A DNA stretch of 64,000 nucleotides from Sulfurimonas marina. Lineage in GTDB: Bacteria; Campylobacterota; Campylobacteria; Campylobacterales; Sulfurimonadaceae. The first letter of the stretch is position 1. Each line of letters opens with the position of its first letter. The DNA lies in assembly GCF_014905095.1 (NCBI RefSeq), contig NZ_CP041165.1, positions 2,170,001 to 2,234,000 of the forward strand, written 5' to 3'. Shown here in pieces: positions 7,107 to 15,379 of this stretch. A program made the translations under genes and the position numbers. Below the pieces are notes generated by a model. The model did not search any database. It was not told where the DNA came from and saw nothing but the letters and a program-made list of their open reading frames with translations.

Positions 7107-10100
7107 CTAATCATTTACTTTTATTTCTAAAGCATTTTTTACAACACCGTTTTCACTATCTTCTAACGGTTTTAACTCTAAATTTGTCACTCTTTGGGGG
7201 CTTAAAAGTTTCTCTTTAATTAAATAGTTTTCAATTACAAGCTGTCTATTTTTTGCAAGTGTTTCAAGTTCTGCCTGAGTCACTTCCTGAATCTCAATAT
7301 CCAATGCCAACAACTCTTTTTGATATACTCTCTCGAGCTCTTCACCCTTATACTCTTTTTCAAGTTTTTCCATCAGCTTTTCATCTCCGTCATCATCACG
7401 GAGATCTGCATAAATATCCTCTAAAAGATCAATTGTTAAAGCATTTTCTCTTTCATTAATGTTTTTTATACCGCTTTCTTCAACTACGATCGCTATTAAT
7501 TTTTCTCTTTTTAACGCAAAGAGATCCGCTTCTTTATCGTAAGTTGCAGAGATCCCTAAGTTAATTTTAGGACGTTTTTCCATCATTTTTACGATATTGT
7601 CCAGCTTCTCTCTTTGAGAAGGAGTAATCACTGTTTTTCCATTTTCAAACTCTATATACGACAACTCTTCACCTTCAATTCCCATCATAGAACCAAGGAG
7701 TGCAAACGGTGCCGTCACCGCCTTTGTTACAAGGTTTGTAAATGCTTTCCAGATAACTGTACCATATTTAAAGTCAGGTGCGTCAACATTACCCTCTACT
7801 GGTAAATTGAGATCAATTATCCCCTCGTTATCCTCAAGTAGCCCGATCACAAAACCAAGCGGTAGATGTGTCACGTTTTCATCCTCGATCTCATCACCGA
7901 GTATAATCTTGTTAATCACTAAATTATTTTTCCCTTGAAGTTCAGAGTTCAGGATCTTATACCCCAGATCAAGATAGAGTTTCCCCGAATCGATCTTATA
8001 TCCTGCAAATGTCGCACTGTAACCGCTTAAGGAGTTCAACTCTAAATTTTTAAAGTTAAAATCAAGGTCTGTATAGAGTTTTGGAGTTGCCGTATCTATA
8101 CTTCCGATAAGTGTAGTAGAACCGTATTTATCTACTTCGCCGAGTAAATTTATATAACTTGTTTCCCCCGGTTTAGAAGAGAGTACATAGATCACGCCGT
8201 TTAGATCATGAATATCTGTTTGAAATTTGATAGGTATAGAAAAATCTGCAAATTTAGCACTTCCGTTTGATACGTTCACCTTAACAATTTTTATATCTAA
8301 AGGTTCACCTTTTTTCGTCTCTTTAGTTTCGTTTGTATCTTCCTTTTTACTTAGTTTTGCAAAGTTGAGTGTTTTATTTTCATCTACAAAAGCATCCACA
8401 TAAAAAGAGTTAACATCAACTTCATCCACATAGAGTCTGTCAGGAGAGAGTTCATAAGTAAAATCTTTCACATCAAGTTTATTGAGTGAAAAAAGTAAAT
8501 TATTATCTAATGTATTATTAATAAACAGGGAACTAACAGCCAGTTTTCCTTTCACACTAAGGTCAGGATTCTTTTTCGATTTTGCATAGCTTGTTTTTCC
8601 GCTTAACGCCAATTTTCCGTCTTCAATTTTCACATATGCAGATTCATTGAGATAAGGATTTATATCTGCGATCGAAATATTTCTAATATTAAATTTTCCA
8701 GATTGTTTTAAAGGAGTGTGGCGCAGTTTTCCATCTGCATATACCCTCCCTCCTCTATTTACTCTCATAGAGGTTTTATATCTTAACCAGCTGTTTTTAT
8801 TACTGTCAATATTAAAAACGGAAATATTAATGTTTGAGATAGTTTGTTTTGATCTTTGCTCCAACATTCTGTCATAAAAGTCAACTCTTCCATCAGCAAC
8901 TTTAAACTCTTTAACATTAAGATGAAAATTGCTTTTGCCACTCTCTTTTTTTGCGGTTTTTGGAGCAGGTTTTGGGACAACAATGTTTTCAATGTTAAGT
9001 TTTCCGTTTTTATATCTTCTTAGATAAGGGTTGAATCCCTCTAAGTTGATTTTGCCAATTGCCACATCCTCTTTTACTAAATCAAAATCAACTCCTTCAA
9101 AAGTAAAAATATTAAACTTTAATAGACTCTCTTTAGTAGTTCTTTTTTTCAATTTAAAATCATTGAATGCAACTTTGGAATCATCCAGTTTCAGATTGAA
9201 AGTTCCGTTTTGATCGTAAACAAAAAGATTTAGATCCAAACTTGTAAGGAGTGAATCGAGTACAATATTGTATCGCTTCAATGAGCTACGTGCAGCTTGA
9301 TCGATATAAGGGTTGTAATGGGTAACATCAAAATCTTTACACACTATATGTGAAGAGATATCAAGTGGTTGTTGAATAATTTTACCGCCGATATTACATG
9401 AACTTTTCTCGTTTATTAAAGTAGAAAATTGATAAGGAAACGGCTTTGAAGAGTTCAGGTGAATATCTTTAGCACTCAGATTTAGGTCTCTTACCTTACT
9501 TGTAACACTCTTCTCGACAGTATAATCTCTAAATGTTGTAGAGATTTTCTTTAAATCTACATTATCGACAACTACACTCCATGGCTCTGACTCAGTTTTT
9601 GTTTGGTTTTGCTCATTTGTCGACTCAATAACAAAATATTTTTGCAGATCTATCTCACCGTTTTTAAATCTATTTACATTAAGATGTAAAGAGTTTAGTG
9701 AGACCCCTCCAATATGAAGCTGTTGCTTCATCGGTAAAAGATCAACATTACTCACTTGAAAATTTTGCAGGTTAATAATATCTTCTGACTTATCTTTTGG
9801 TTTTATTCTTAACTTATTAATTGCAAGATTTACATTCTCAACTTTTGTCTCATCTAATTTATCTAAGTTAACGCTAAAATCGGCATTGAATGATGCTTTT
9901 CCGTCAGCCACCTCAAAATTCAACATATCTTTTACATAAGTCCACTCCGTATAGAGCTGGTTCGCTTTGAAATCTATATGCCCGTGTAATGCTAACGGTT
10001 TGAAGCCGTCAATTTTGGTATTGATTCTTAAAAATGCACCATCACCCAAATTTGAATAAAAAGCAAAGAGACCGTTACTGCTATGAAAGTCATTCGTATC

Positions 10101-10637
10101 TATATTTTTCAAACCTAGGTCTATTCGATCAAACGTGAAATAAAAAGGCTCACTTCGTGTAAAATCAGCATAATGAATTTGTGCATCATCTATATCAAGC
10201 TCTTTGATTATGATCCTAGGAGCAGTGCTATTAGTATCCTCTTTTACCTCTTGTGTCGGCTCGTTTTGTGTACTCTTGATAATATTTAATAGATTAATCG
10301 TTTTATCTGCATTGTTTACAATATAAATATTTGGTTCGCTGATCTCTAATTTTGCAATATTAAAAGCACCGTAAATTAAAGAATACAGATCAATATCGAC
10401 AAAGAGTGAATCTATAGTCAAAAGAGGTTTCTCTTTTAGATCGTAAAGTTTAAGACCGTTAATTTTTGCCTTAAATAAAAAAGGATTAATGTAGACAAAG
10501 TCTATAGAAGCTTTTGTATGTGTATTTTGTTCAATTAATTTTGGGAGTTGGGATTTGACAACAAACGGAAGGATTAAAAAGCCTATAACAGCGTAAACAA
10601 GGGCACTATAAAGAAGATATTTTTTGATTGTTTTCAT
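7107..10637 (-). CDS. giant AsmA-like DUF748 protein
   Basis: About 1176 residues from the preferred ATG at 10637; an in-frame GTG at 10649 is the longer alternative. One N-terminal membrane anchor (about residues 8-28) is followed by over 1000 residues of repetitive beta-rich sequence typical of AsmA/DUF748 proteins, which by current models form long periplasmic grooves that move phospholipids between membranes. The 120 C-terminal residues are charged and helical (residues about 1050-1170). ATG is chosen because the hydrophobic anchor follows at once and GTGGAG lies nine bases upstream. It is downstream of ccoG on the same strand, separated by the inverted repeat at 10641-10671. Confidence 0.85.
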   Translation of the reverse strand: MKTIKKYLLYSALVYAVIGFLILPFVVKSQLPKLIEQNTHTKASIDFVYINPFLFKAKINGLKLYDLKEKPLLTIDSLFVDIDLYSLIYGAFNIAKLEISEPNIYIVNNADKTINLLNIIKSTQNEPTQEVKEDTNSTAPRIIIKELDIDDAQIHYADFTRSEPFYFTFDRIDLGLKNIDTNDFHSSNGLFAFYSNLGDGAFLRINTKIDGFKPLALHGHIDFKANQLYTEWTYVKDMLNFEVADGKASFNADFSVNLDKLDETKVENVNLAINKLRIKPKDKSEDIINLQNFQVSNVDLLPMKQQLHIGGVSLNSLHLNVNRFKNGEIDLQKYFVIESTNEQNQTKTESEPWSVVVDNVDLKKISTTFRDYTVEKSVTSKVRDLNLSAKDIHLNSSKPFPYQFSTLINEKSSCNIGGKIIQQPLDISSHIVCKDFDVTHYNPYIDQAARSSLKRYNIVLDSLLTSLDLNLFVYDQNGTFNLKLDDSKVAFNDFKLKKRTTKESLLKFNIFTFEGVDFDLVKEDVAIGKINLEGFNPYLRRYKNGKLNIENIVVPKPAPKTAKKESGKSNFHLNVKEFKVADGRVDFYDRMLEQRSKQTISNINISVFNIDSNKNSWLRYKTSMRVNRGGRVYADGKLRHTPLKQSGKFNIRNISIADINPYLNESAYVKIEDGKLALSGKTSYAKSKKNPDLSVKGKLAVSSLFINNTLDNNLLFSLNKLDVKDFTYELSPDRLYVDEVDVNSFYVDAFVDENKTLNFAKLSKKEDTNETKETKKGEPLDIKIVKVNVSNGSAKFADFSIPIKFQTDIHDLNGVIYVLSSKPGETSYINLLGEVDKYGSTTLIGSIDTATPKLYTDLDFNFKNLELNSLSGYSATFAGYKIDSGKLYLDLGYKILNSELQGKNNLVINKIILGDEIEDENVTHLPLGFVIGLLEDNEGIIDLNLPVEGNVDAPDFKYGTVIWKAFTNLVTKAVTAPFALLGSMMGIEGEELSYIEFENGKTVITPSQREKLDNIVKMMEKRPKINLGISATYDKEADLFALKREKLIAIVVEESGIKNINERENALTIDLLEDIYADLRDDDGDEKLMEKLEKEYKGEELERVYQKELLALDIEIQEVTQAELETLAKNRQLVIENYLIKEKLLSPQRVTNLELKPLEDSENGVVKNALEIKVND

Positions 10638-10640
10638 CGT

Positions 10641-10671
10641 ATACTCCACATACCGTATATATGTGGAGTAT
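10641..10671 (-). repeat. perfect 12-base inverted repeat over the DUF748 ribosome site
   Basis: ATACTCCACATA (10641-10652) and TATGTGGAGTAT (10660-10671) are perfect complements around a seven-base loop. On the minus strand the second arm contains GTGGAG, the likely Shine-Dalgarno site of the DUF748 gene. It can act as a ccoG terminator without T-run or as a structure that hides the ribosome site. Confidence 0.7.
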
Positions 10672-10695
10672 AGCTTATTTGATGTTAAAAGTGAA

Positions 10696-12135
10696 TTACT
10701 TTAACTGGTTTTTACTAGGATAGATAAAAGTTGAATTTCTGAAAACAGAAATTTTTTGACTTGGTTTTCCATCTTTATCTAATGCATAAGCATGAATCTT
10801 AATAGGGATGATCGTATCTTGAACATCACTTTTTCCAAGATCACCTACAGCTCTTAGTATTACGATTTTTTTCTTAATTTTATCCGGAGTTACATTAAAC
10901 GGTTTTAACGGTCTTACAACCTCAATTTTACCATTATAACCCTCAGGCATCACTACATCAAAATAGTACTTCATTTTCTCTCTTTGAGTATTTTGTACCA
11001 AGAATGTATATGAGTTTTCTACAGTATATTTATCCTGCTTTTTAGCAATACTATATGCTTGAGTCTCTTTATTGATATTTAAAAGCATATGCTCTTTTGT
11101 AGTACTCATTAAACCTAAAATAATAGTAATAACGATTAAGATCGCACCGTATGCTAAAACTTTAGGACGGAAGAACTGAGTTTTCCCTTTACGATCTACG
11201 ATCTCATAATCACTTGACCAAGTTACAAGAGACGGCTTACCAAGTTTACCCATAACAGTCGTACAAGCATCTACACATTCTAGACAGTTGATACACTCTA
11301 ACTGCAGACCTTTACGGATATCGATATGTGTAGGACAAACAGTTACACACTTCTCACAAGTTGTACACTCAGCATGCTCTTCAACTTTTTGAAGCTCTTT
11401 TTGTTTTGTAAAACCTTTATTTCCCTCTTCGTCATAAATATGACCACCACGGTGTTCATCATAAAGTGCCATAACCGTATGCTCATCATATAAAACTGAT
11501 TGTACACGAGAATAAGGACAAACATATACACAGAAGTTCTCTTTCATAAATACGATATCGTAAATTAAGAACAGTGCTACACCGATGACAAAACCGATCA
11601 TTACACCATGTTCAGCAGGGTTGTTTAAATAGTTAAAGAAATCTTCCGGCGGAACAAAGTACCACATAAAGTCTGCACCTGCAATAAGTGCTAAAACAGA
11701 CCAGATTAGAATAGCTATAACCTTCTTCACTTTATTCTCAGGTTTAGACATATCAGGCTCTTGCTGTTTATTTGCAATACGTTTTCTAAGCCCTAAAAGT
11801 TTTGTCTCAATTAAGTCACGATACACAACTCTAAAGATAGTCTGCGGACATAACCATCCACAAAACACACGACCACCTACAACCGTCATACCAAAGATAC
11901 TGATAAACAGTAACATTAGTAAAAATGGCATTAAATAAAGTTCTTGCATATCAAACTGAATAAATGCAAGGTGTAACTTCATCTTATCGAAGCTTAATAA
12001 AAATAAGTGGTTTCCATCTACCGATATCCAAGGGATCACTAAAGATACTATTGTTGCTAAAAGAAATACGTAATAACGCTTATATCTCCATGGTGAAGGT
12101 ATCTTAAAGTCCTTTTTTTCTGTTTCTTGACTCAT
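10696..12135 (-). CDS. ccoG: CcoG, cbb3 oxidase copper-assembly protein (FixG/RdxA)
   Basis: 479 residues. CcoG reduces copper so that it can be built into the CcoN subunit of cbb3-type cytochrome c oxidase. Seen: membrane segments near 21-37, 70-88, 140-160, 180-197 and 330-350; CGWLCPQ at 92-98; CVYVCPYSR near 208; two ferredoxin-type 4Fe-4S cysteine sets (CTTCEKCVTVCP and CINCLECVDAC) around 255-295; and a C-terminal Ig-like domain (DUF4124-type) facing the periplasm. No ccoNOPQ genes are in the window. The recombinase-like gene lies 36 bases upstream on the same strand and may be cotranscribed. Confidence 0.95.
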   Translation of the reverse strand: MSQETEKKDFKIPSPWRYKRYYVFLLATIVSLVIPWISVDGNHLFLLSFDKMKLHLAFIQFDMQELYLMPFLLMLLFISIFGMTVVGGRVFCGWLCPQTIFRVVYRDLIETKLLGLRKRIANKQQEPDMSKPENKVKKVIAILIWSVLALIAGADFMWYFVPPEDFFNYLNNPAEHGVMIGFVIGVALFLIYDIVFMKENFCVYVCPYSRVQSVLYDEHTVMALYDEHRGGHIYDEEGNKGFTKQKELQKVEEHAECTTCEKCVTVCPTHIDIRKGLQLECINCLECVDACTTVMGKLGKPSLVTWSSDYEIVDRKGKTQFFRPKVLAYGAILIVITIILGLMSTTKEHMLLNINKETQAYSIAKKQDKYTVENSYTFLVQNTQREKMKYYFDVVMPEGYNGKIEVVRPLKPFNVTPDKIKKKIVILRAVGDLGKSDVQDTIIPIKIHAYALDKDGKPSQKISVFRNSTFIYPSKNQLK

Positions 12136-12171
12136 ACAATTCTCCTAAAATTTAATCTCGTATAATCTCAG

Positions 12172-12807
12172 CTATTCTGGGCATACGATTGTATTTATAA
12201 TTTGTTCTTCTGCATTTTCCGGGGCTTTTGGTAGTAATGAACCAAAAGCTACTTGTTTAAGTTCACGTGATTCGACGTAATCTTTCAATGAGCTTCTGCT
12301 AACCCCTAGTAATCGTGCTATTTCACTTACACTTTTACCATCTTGTATATATTTAACAATCTCATTTATGTAAACATCAAACTTCGAACTAGATTTACTC
12401 CCTTTAGGTCTACCGATAGAACGCTTTGACTCCTCTTTAAGCTTTTGTCTTAGGTGATCCATAAGACCAAGTACCAACATCGCACTACTCTCTTTGGACA
12501 TTATAACATTTTGCTTGATAAAGTGAACATTAAAGTCGTTACGCAATAAACATGAAAACATCTGAATAAGATCTTCCATATTTGTTGTTAAAACCCAAAT
12601 ATCACTAACAAGTAAAGTAGAGCCAGATTGGGACTGGAAATAGTGTGTCACTTCTTGACGTTCATCCAAACGCTTGTTTTGAGAAGTGTAATCTATAAAT
12701 TCATCGTCAATAACTAAACCATTAGTTAAAGCATACGAATTTATAAGCTGCAACTGCTCATGAACAGCATCAAAGTTTTTCTCCGGTCTAATATAAGCAA
12801 GTATCAT
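12172..12807 (-). CDS. serine-recombinase-like protein without catalytic residues, with HTH (probable regulator)
   Basis: 211 residues with the resolvase/invertase layout: N-terminal catalytic-like domain (1-about 100), long helix (about 108-130), GRPKGSK linker (132-138) and a Hin-like helix-turn-helix (about 158-180, SEIARLLGVSRSSLKDYV). The active site is gone: where the family has Y-x-R-V-S it has YIRPE (residues 5-9, Glu for the nucleophilic Ser), and where it has the D-R-L-G-R pattern it has WVLTT (71-75). Recombination is therefore very unlikely; DNA binding remains plausible. A good sigma-70 promoter lies upstream at 12846-12875. No inverted-repeat recombination sites or transposon genes are nearby. 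Role as a regulator of ccoG is inference. Confidence 0.8.
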   Translation of the reverse strand: MILAYIRPEKNFDAVHEQLQLINSYALTNGLVIDDEFIDYTSQNKRLDERQEVTHYFQSQSGSTLLVSDIWVLTTNMEDLIQMFSCLLRNDFNVHFIKQNVIMSKESSAMLVLGLMDHLRQKLKEESKRSIGRPKGSKSSSKFDVYINEIVKYIQDGKSVSEIARLLGVSRSSLKDYVESRELKQVAFGSLLPKAPENAEEQIINTIVCPE

Positions 12808-12845
12808 TAGCGAATTAACTCCACATAAATTTGATTTTCATCGTC

Positions 12846-12875
12846 ATTATATCAGCTTCTGATGCAAAAAGTCAA
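12846..12875 (-). promoter_or_regulatory. sigma-70 promoter of the recombinase-like gene
   Basis: Minus-strand TTGACT (12870-12875) and TATAAT (12846-12851) with an 18-base spacer, about 40 bases upstream of the start at 12807. The spacer contains ATCAG-CTT-CTGAT, a small palindrome that could be an operator. Confidence 0.7.
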
Positions 12876-12940
12876 TAATTATATATGTTTTTTCGTCATT
12901 TTTATTTTTTTAGGATGATGAGAAGGGGAAAAATAGGGGT

Positions 12941-12963
12941 TTAAGAGGGGAAATCCCTCTTAA
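12941..12963 (-). terminator. hairpin after the outer-membrane protein gene
   Basis: TTAAGAGGG / CCCTCTTAA, a nine-base perfect stem with a five-base loop, starting right after the stop codon at 12964. No long T-run follows on the minus strand. Confidence 0.6.
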
Positions 12964-14145
12964 TTACCAACCGATACCAAGACCTACTACGTATCTGCGA
13001 TCTTCTAACTGACCGATTGTAGCACCAAGTTGCTCTTGGTATGTTGCTGCTTGCAGTTTTAATACTGCTAGTTGCATATCTATACCTGCCGTGTATGCAC
13101 CTTGATAAAGCCCTCCGTTTAATGTCATCATAAACCAAGAGTTATCGATAAGTCCAATAGTTGCACCAGCTCTTAAATGTTGCATCAATTCATAATTTGC
13201 ATCGATATTTTTATATGTTGTAACACCGCCTACAGTATCAATTGCACGTGCTTGTTGCGCATTGAAAATATCAACATAGTCAACTGAAAGTTTAAACATA
13301 TCAGTAAATGGAACTTCTGGTGCAATTGCAAGACCTGCATTACACGTCATCGGTTGTGCACCATAAGCATCAAAATCCAAGTTACCGATATTCATAACAC
13401 TAAAACCAATGCTAGTATTTAAACTGTCAATAGCGTCACTTATTTTTGGAGCATATAACAAACCTATATCTACACCAAATCCTGAGTTTTCCTCTTCATA
13501 AGTATCTCGTATATATGTTTCAAGGTCATCATTATGTGATGAGATCTCACCCGCATCTAATCCTGCTTCATAAGAGTATTGTGTAATATACTTAACACCT
13601 ACACCTATAGTAAGATTCCCAGGCAAAACATCATCAAACTTTTGTGCCGCACCTAAAACAACACCGCCGTATGCTCTTGAGTGTGTCTCTAAAACACCGT
13701 TTGCTCCACTGTTTGCATGTGGAATTAGATTAAGATCAGCTGCACCTAAAAGCCCTATACTAAATGCTAAATCATCTTCTGTATGGTATGAAACAGAACT
13801 GTAGTTAGATACGTTGGCATGAAATGCATCTCCAGAGTACTTCTTTGCTACATCGAGTACCTCTTGATCTGTATTCGCTTCATCGAGATCATCTATAAAA
13901 TCTTTTATACCGCTTGAAGCAGAAGCCGTTAGACCTAAAAGTTCTACCTCAACACCGTGACTTTTTTTGATGTTGATTAAACCTGCCGGATTGTAAAAAA
14001 CTGCCGTAGAGTACCCACCCACTGCAGTATTTGCAGAACCTGCACCTACAATTCTTGGGTCTTTATATAAAAACTCTTGTGTTGAGATATCTGCATATAC
14101 ACCTGTTGCAGCTGTTAGTAAAGCTAGTGATATTATTTTTTTCAT
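12964..14145 (-). CDS. outer-membrane beta-barrel protein, TraF-like (PF13729 type)
   Basis: 393 residues with a clear signal peptide (MKKIISLALLTAATGVYA) and a start resembling FadL/PorV and 'TraF' outer-membrane proteins: an early STAVFYNPAGL segment after the signal, then alternating-hydrophobic beta strands to a C-terminal aromatic-containing strand ending in GW. Database names call this family conjugal transfer protein TraF, but there is no conjugation gene here and the name is misleading. It lies 17 bases after the lipoprotein gene, and the two are probably made together. Substrate is unknown. Confidence 0.8.
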   Translation of the reverse strand: MKKIISLALLTAATGVYADISTQEFLYKDPRIVGAGSANTAVGGYSTAVFYNPAGLINIKKSHGVEVELLGLTASASSGIKDFIDDLDEANTDQEVLDVAKKYSGDAFHANVSNYSSVSYHTEDDLAFSIGLLGAADLNLIPHANSGANGVLETHSRAYGGVVLGAAQKFDDVLPGNLTIGVGVKYITQYSYEAGLDAGEISSHNDDLETYIRDTYEEENSGFGVDIGLLYAPKISDAIDSLNTSIGFSVMNIGNLDFDAYGAQPMTCNAGLAIAPEVPFTDMFKLSVDYVDIFNAQQARAIDTVGGVTTYKNIDANYELMQHLRAGATIGLIDNSWFMMTLNGGLYQGAYTAGIDMQLAVLKLQAATYQEQLGATIGQLEDRRYVVGLGIGW

Positions 14146-14162
14146 TCTCTATTCTCCAAAAT

Positions 14163-15221
14163 TTACTGGTTTAGGTAGTCTAAAATATCTTGAATTGTTA
14201 CATTTGCATCTGCACTAACATTCATATCTGTTTTAAATTCATCGATACTTTGTTGGATATCTGCATCATCTATTACACTTGAAATTGCATCTGTACCACC
14301 GTTTAGTGCATCTACTAACAGTTGTGTCATATCTTTTGTATCACCGTCACCAAAATCAACCGGACATGCATAACAAGCTAAAGATAGATTTGCATCATAA
14401 ATAGAACCATCTACATCTTCAATACCCTCACATGGAGTTGTACTTCCGTTTACATCGCAATACCCGCTAGTTACAACTGTAGAACCGTTTGTAGCATCGG
14501 GAGATATACTGCTTGCTAAACGATAGAAAGTTTTACCGTTTTGAAGAACCTCTAAATGTTTATAAACTGTACCGCTGATATTTACATCACTTGGAGTAAT
14601 AGTTGAACCATTTGGAAGTACACTACTTGTAGCCCAAGCAATAGCATCTAAACTTGCCTTCATATCATCCGGTGTTGTACCAGTACCATCTATAGATGCT
14701 ACAAGGCTATCTACATCAGTTGTCAAGTATGTCACACTTGTAGCAGTAGTGATCGCTTGATTGAAACCAACATATAGACATGCATTCTCTTCACGTTGTG
14801 TTCTATCTAGAACAACATTCGTACAATCTGCTATAGTTGCGTTTGGATCGATTGACATAAGAAAATAGCCTGCAGATTTATCTAATAACGGTAAAGCATT
14901 TACACTTTTATTGTCATTAACACTTTGCATAAAAGCTGAAAATGTATCCCCTGTACTATCACTTGCTGTAACAACCATACTCACAGCATCACTTACACCA
15001 AATCCTGATTGCCCCATATATGCAGATGCTAAATAAAAATATTTGTCACTATCACTAAAAGTAGTCGAGCACTCCCCCTCTAATTTAGTTATAGCTGTAG
15101 TAAAATCACCCTCGTCAATAGCCTGTTGTACATCTATACGACAACTTGTTTCATCATTTCCACAACCGGAAAATAGTAAAGAAGCTGTTAGTACTGACGC
15201 AGAAATAATCTGTTTATACAT
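14163..15221 (-). CDS. secreted lipoprotein of unknown function
   Basis: 352 residues with a lipoprotein signal peptide ending in the lipobox LFSGC, so Cys20 would be lipidated. Residues 30-70 resemble a TPR-like helical start (AIDEGDFTTAITKLEGEC). The rest is acidic and rich in Asp, Ser and Thr, with Cys pairs that could form disulfides (for example the CYACP stretch near residue 275). No family recognised. It precedes the beta-barrel gene by 17 bases, suggesting a lipoprotein and barrel that work together at the outer membrane. The promoter region lies between it and the divergent metH. Confidence 0.75.
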   Translation of the reverse strand: MYKQIISASVLTASLLFSGCGNDETSCRIDVQQAIDEGDFTTAITKLEGECSTTFSDSDKYFYLASAYMGQSGFGVSDAVSMVVTASDSTGDTFSAFMQSVNDNKSVNALPLLDKSAGYFLMSIDPNATIADCTNVVLDRTQREENACLYVGFNQAITTATSVTYLTTDVDSLVASIDGTGTTPDDMKASLDAIAWATSSVLPNGSTITPSDVNISGTVYKHLEVLQNGKTFYRLASSISPDATNGSTVVTSGYCDVNGSTTPCEGIEDVDGSIYDANLSLACYACPVDFGDGDTKDMTQLLVDALNGGTDAISSVIDDADIQQSIDEFKTDMNVSADANVTIQDILDYLNQ

Positions 15222-15379
15222 AGAATCTCCTATAAAAATTTTCGCAGATTATATCATTTTTGAATACATTTTGATTACAAGCTATTTCTTAAAAATATCA
15301 GACAATAAGTTGGCAAAGAGATCTTTATGTTCCTTTTAGATAGAATAAGAAAAAATATTTCATAGAAGATACAGCAGAT

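Noticed and set aside
12172-12807. Site-specific invertase or mobile element
   Set aside because: All catalytic residues are missing and no inverted repeats or transposon ends flank it; listed instead as a probable regulator.
12964-14145. Conjugation gene traF
   Set aside because: The name comes from a family label; no other conjugation gene is present and the protein looks like an outer-membrane barrel.
15222-15379. Cobalamin or SAM riboswitch before metH
   Set aside because: The region is AT-rich and shows neither a B12-box nor S-box core.
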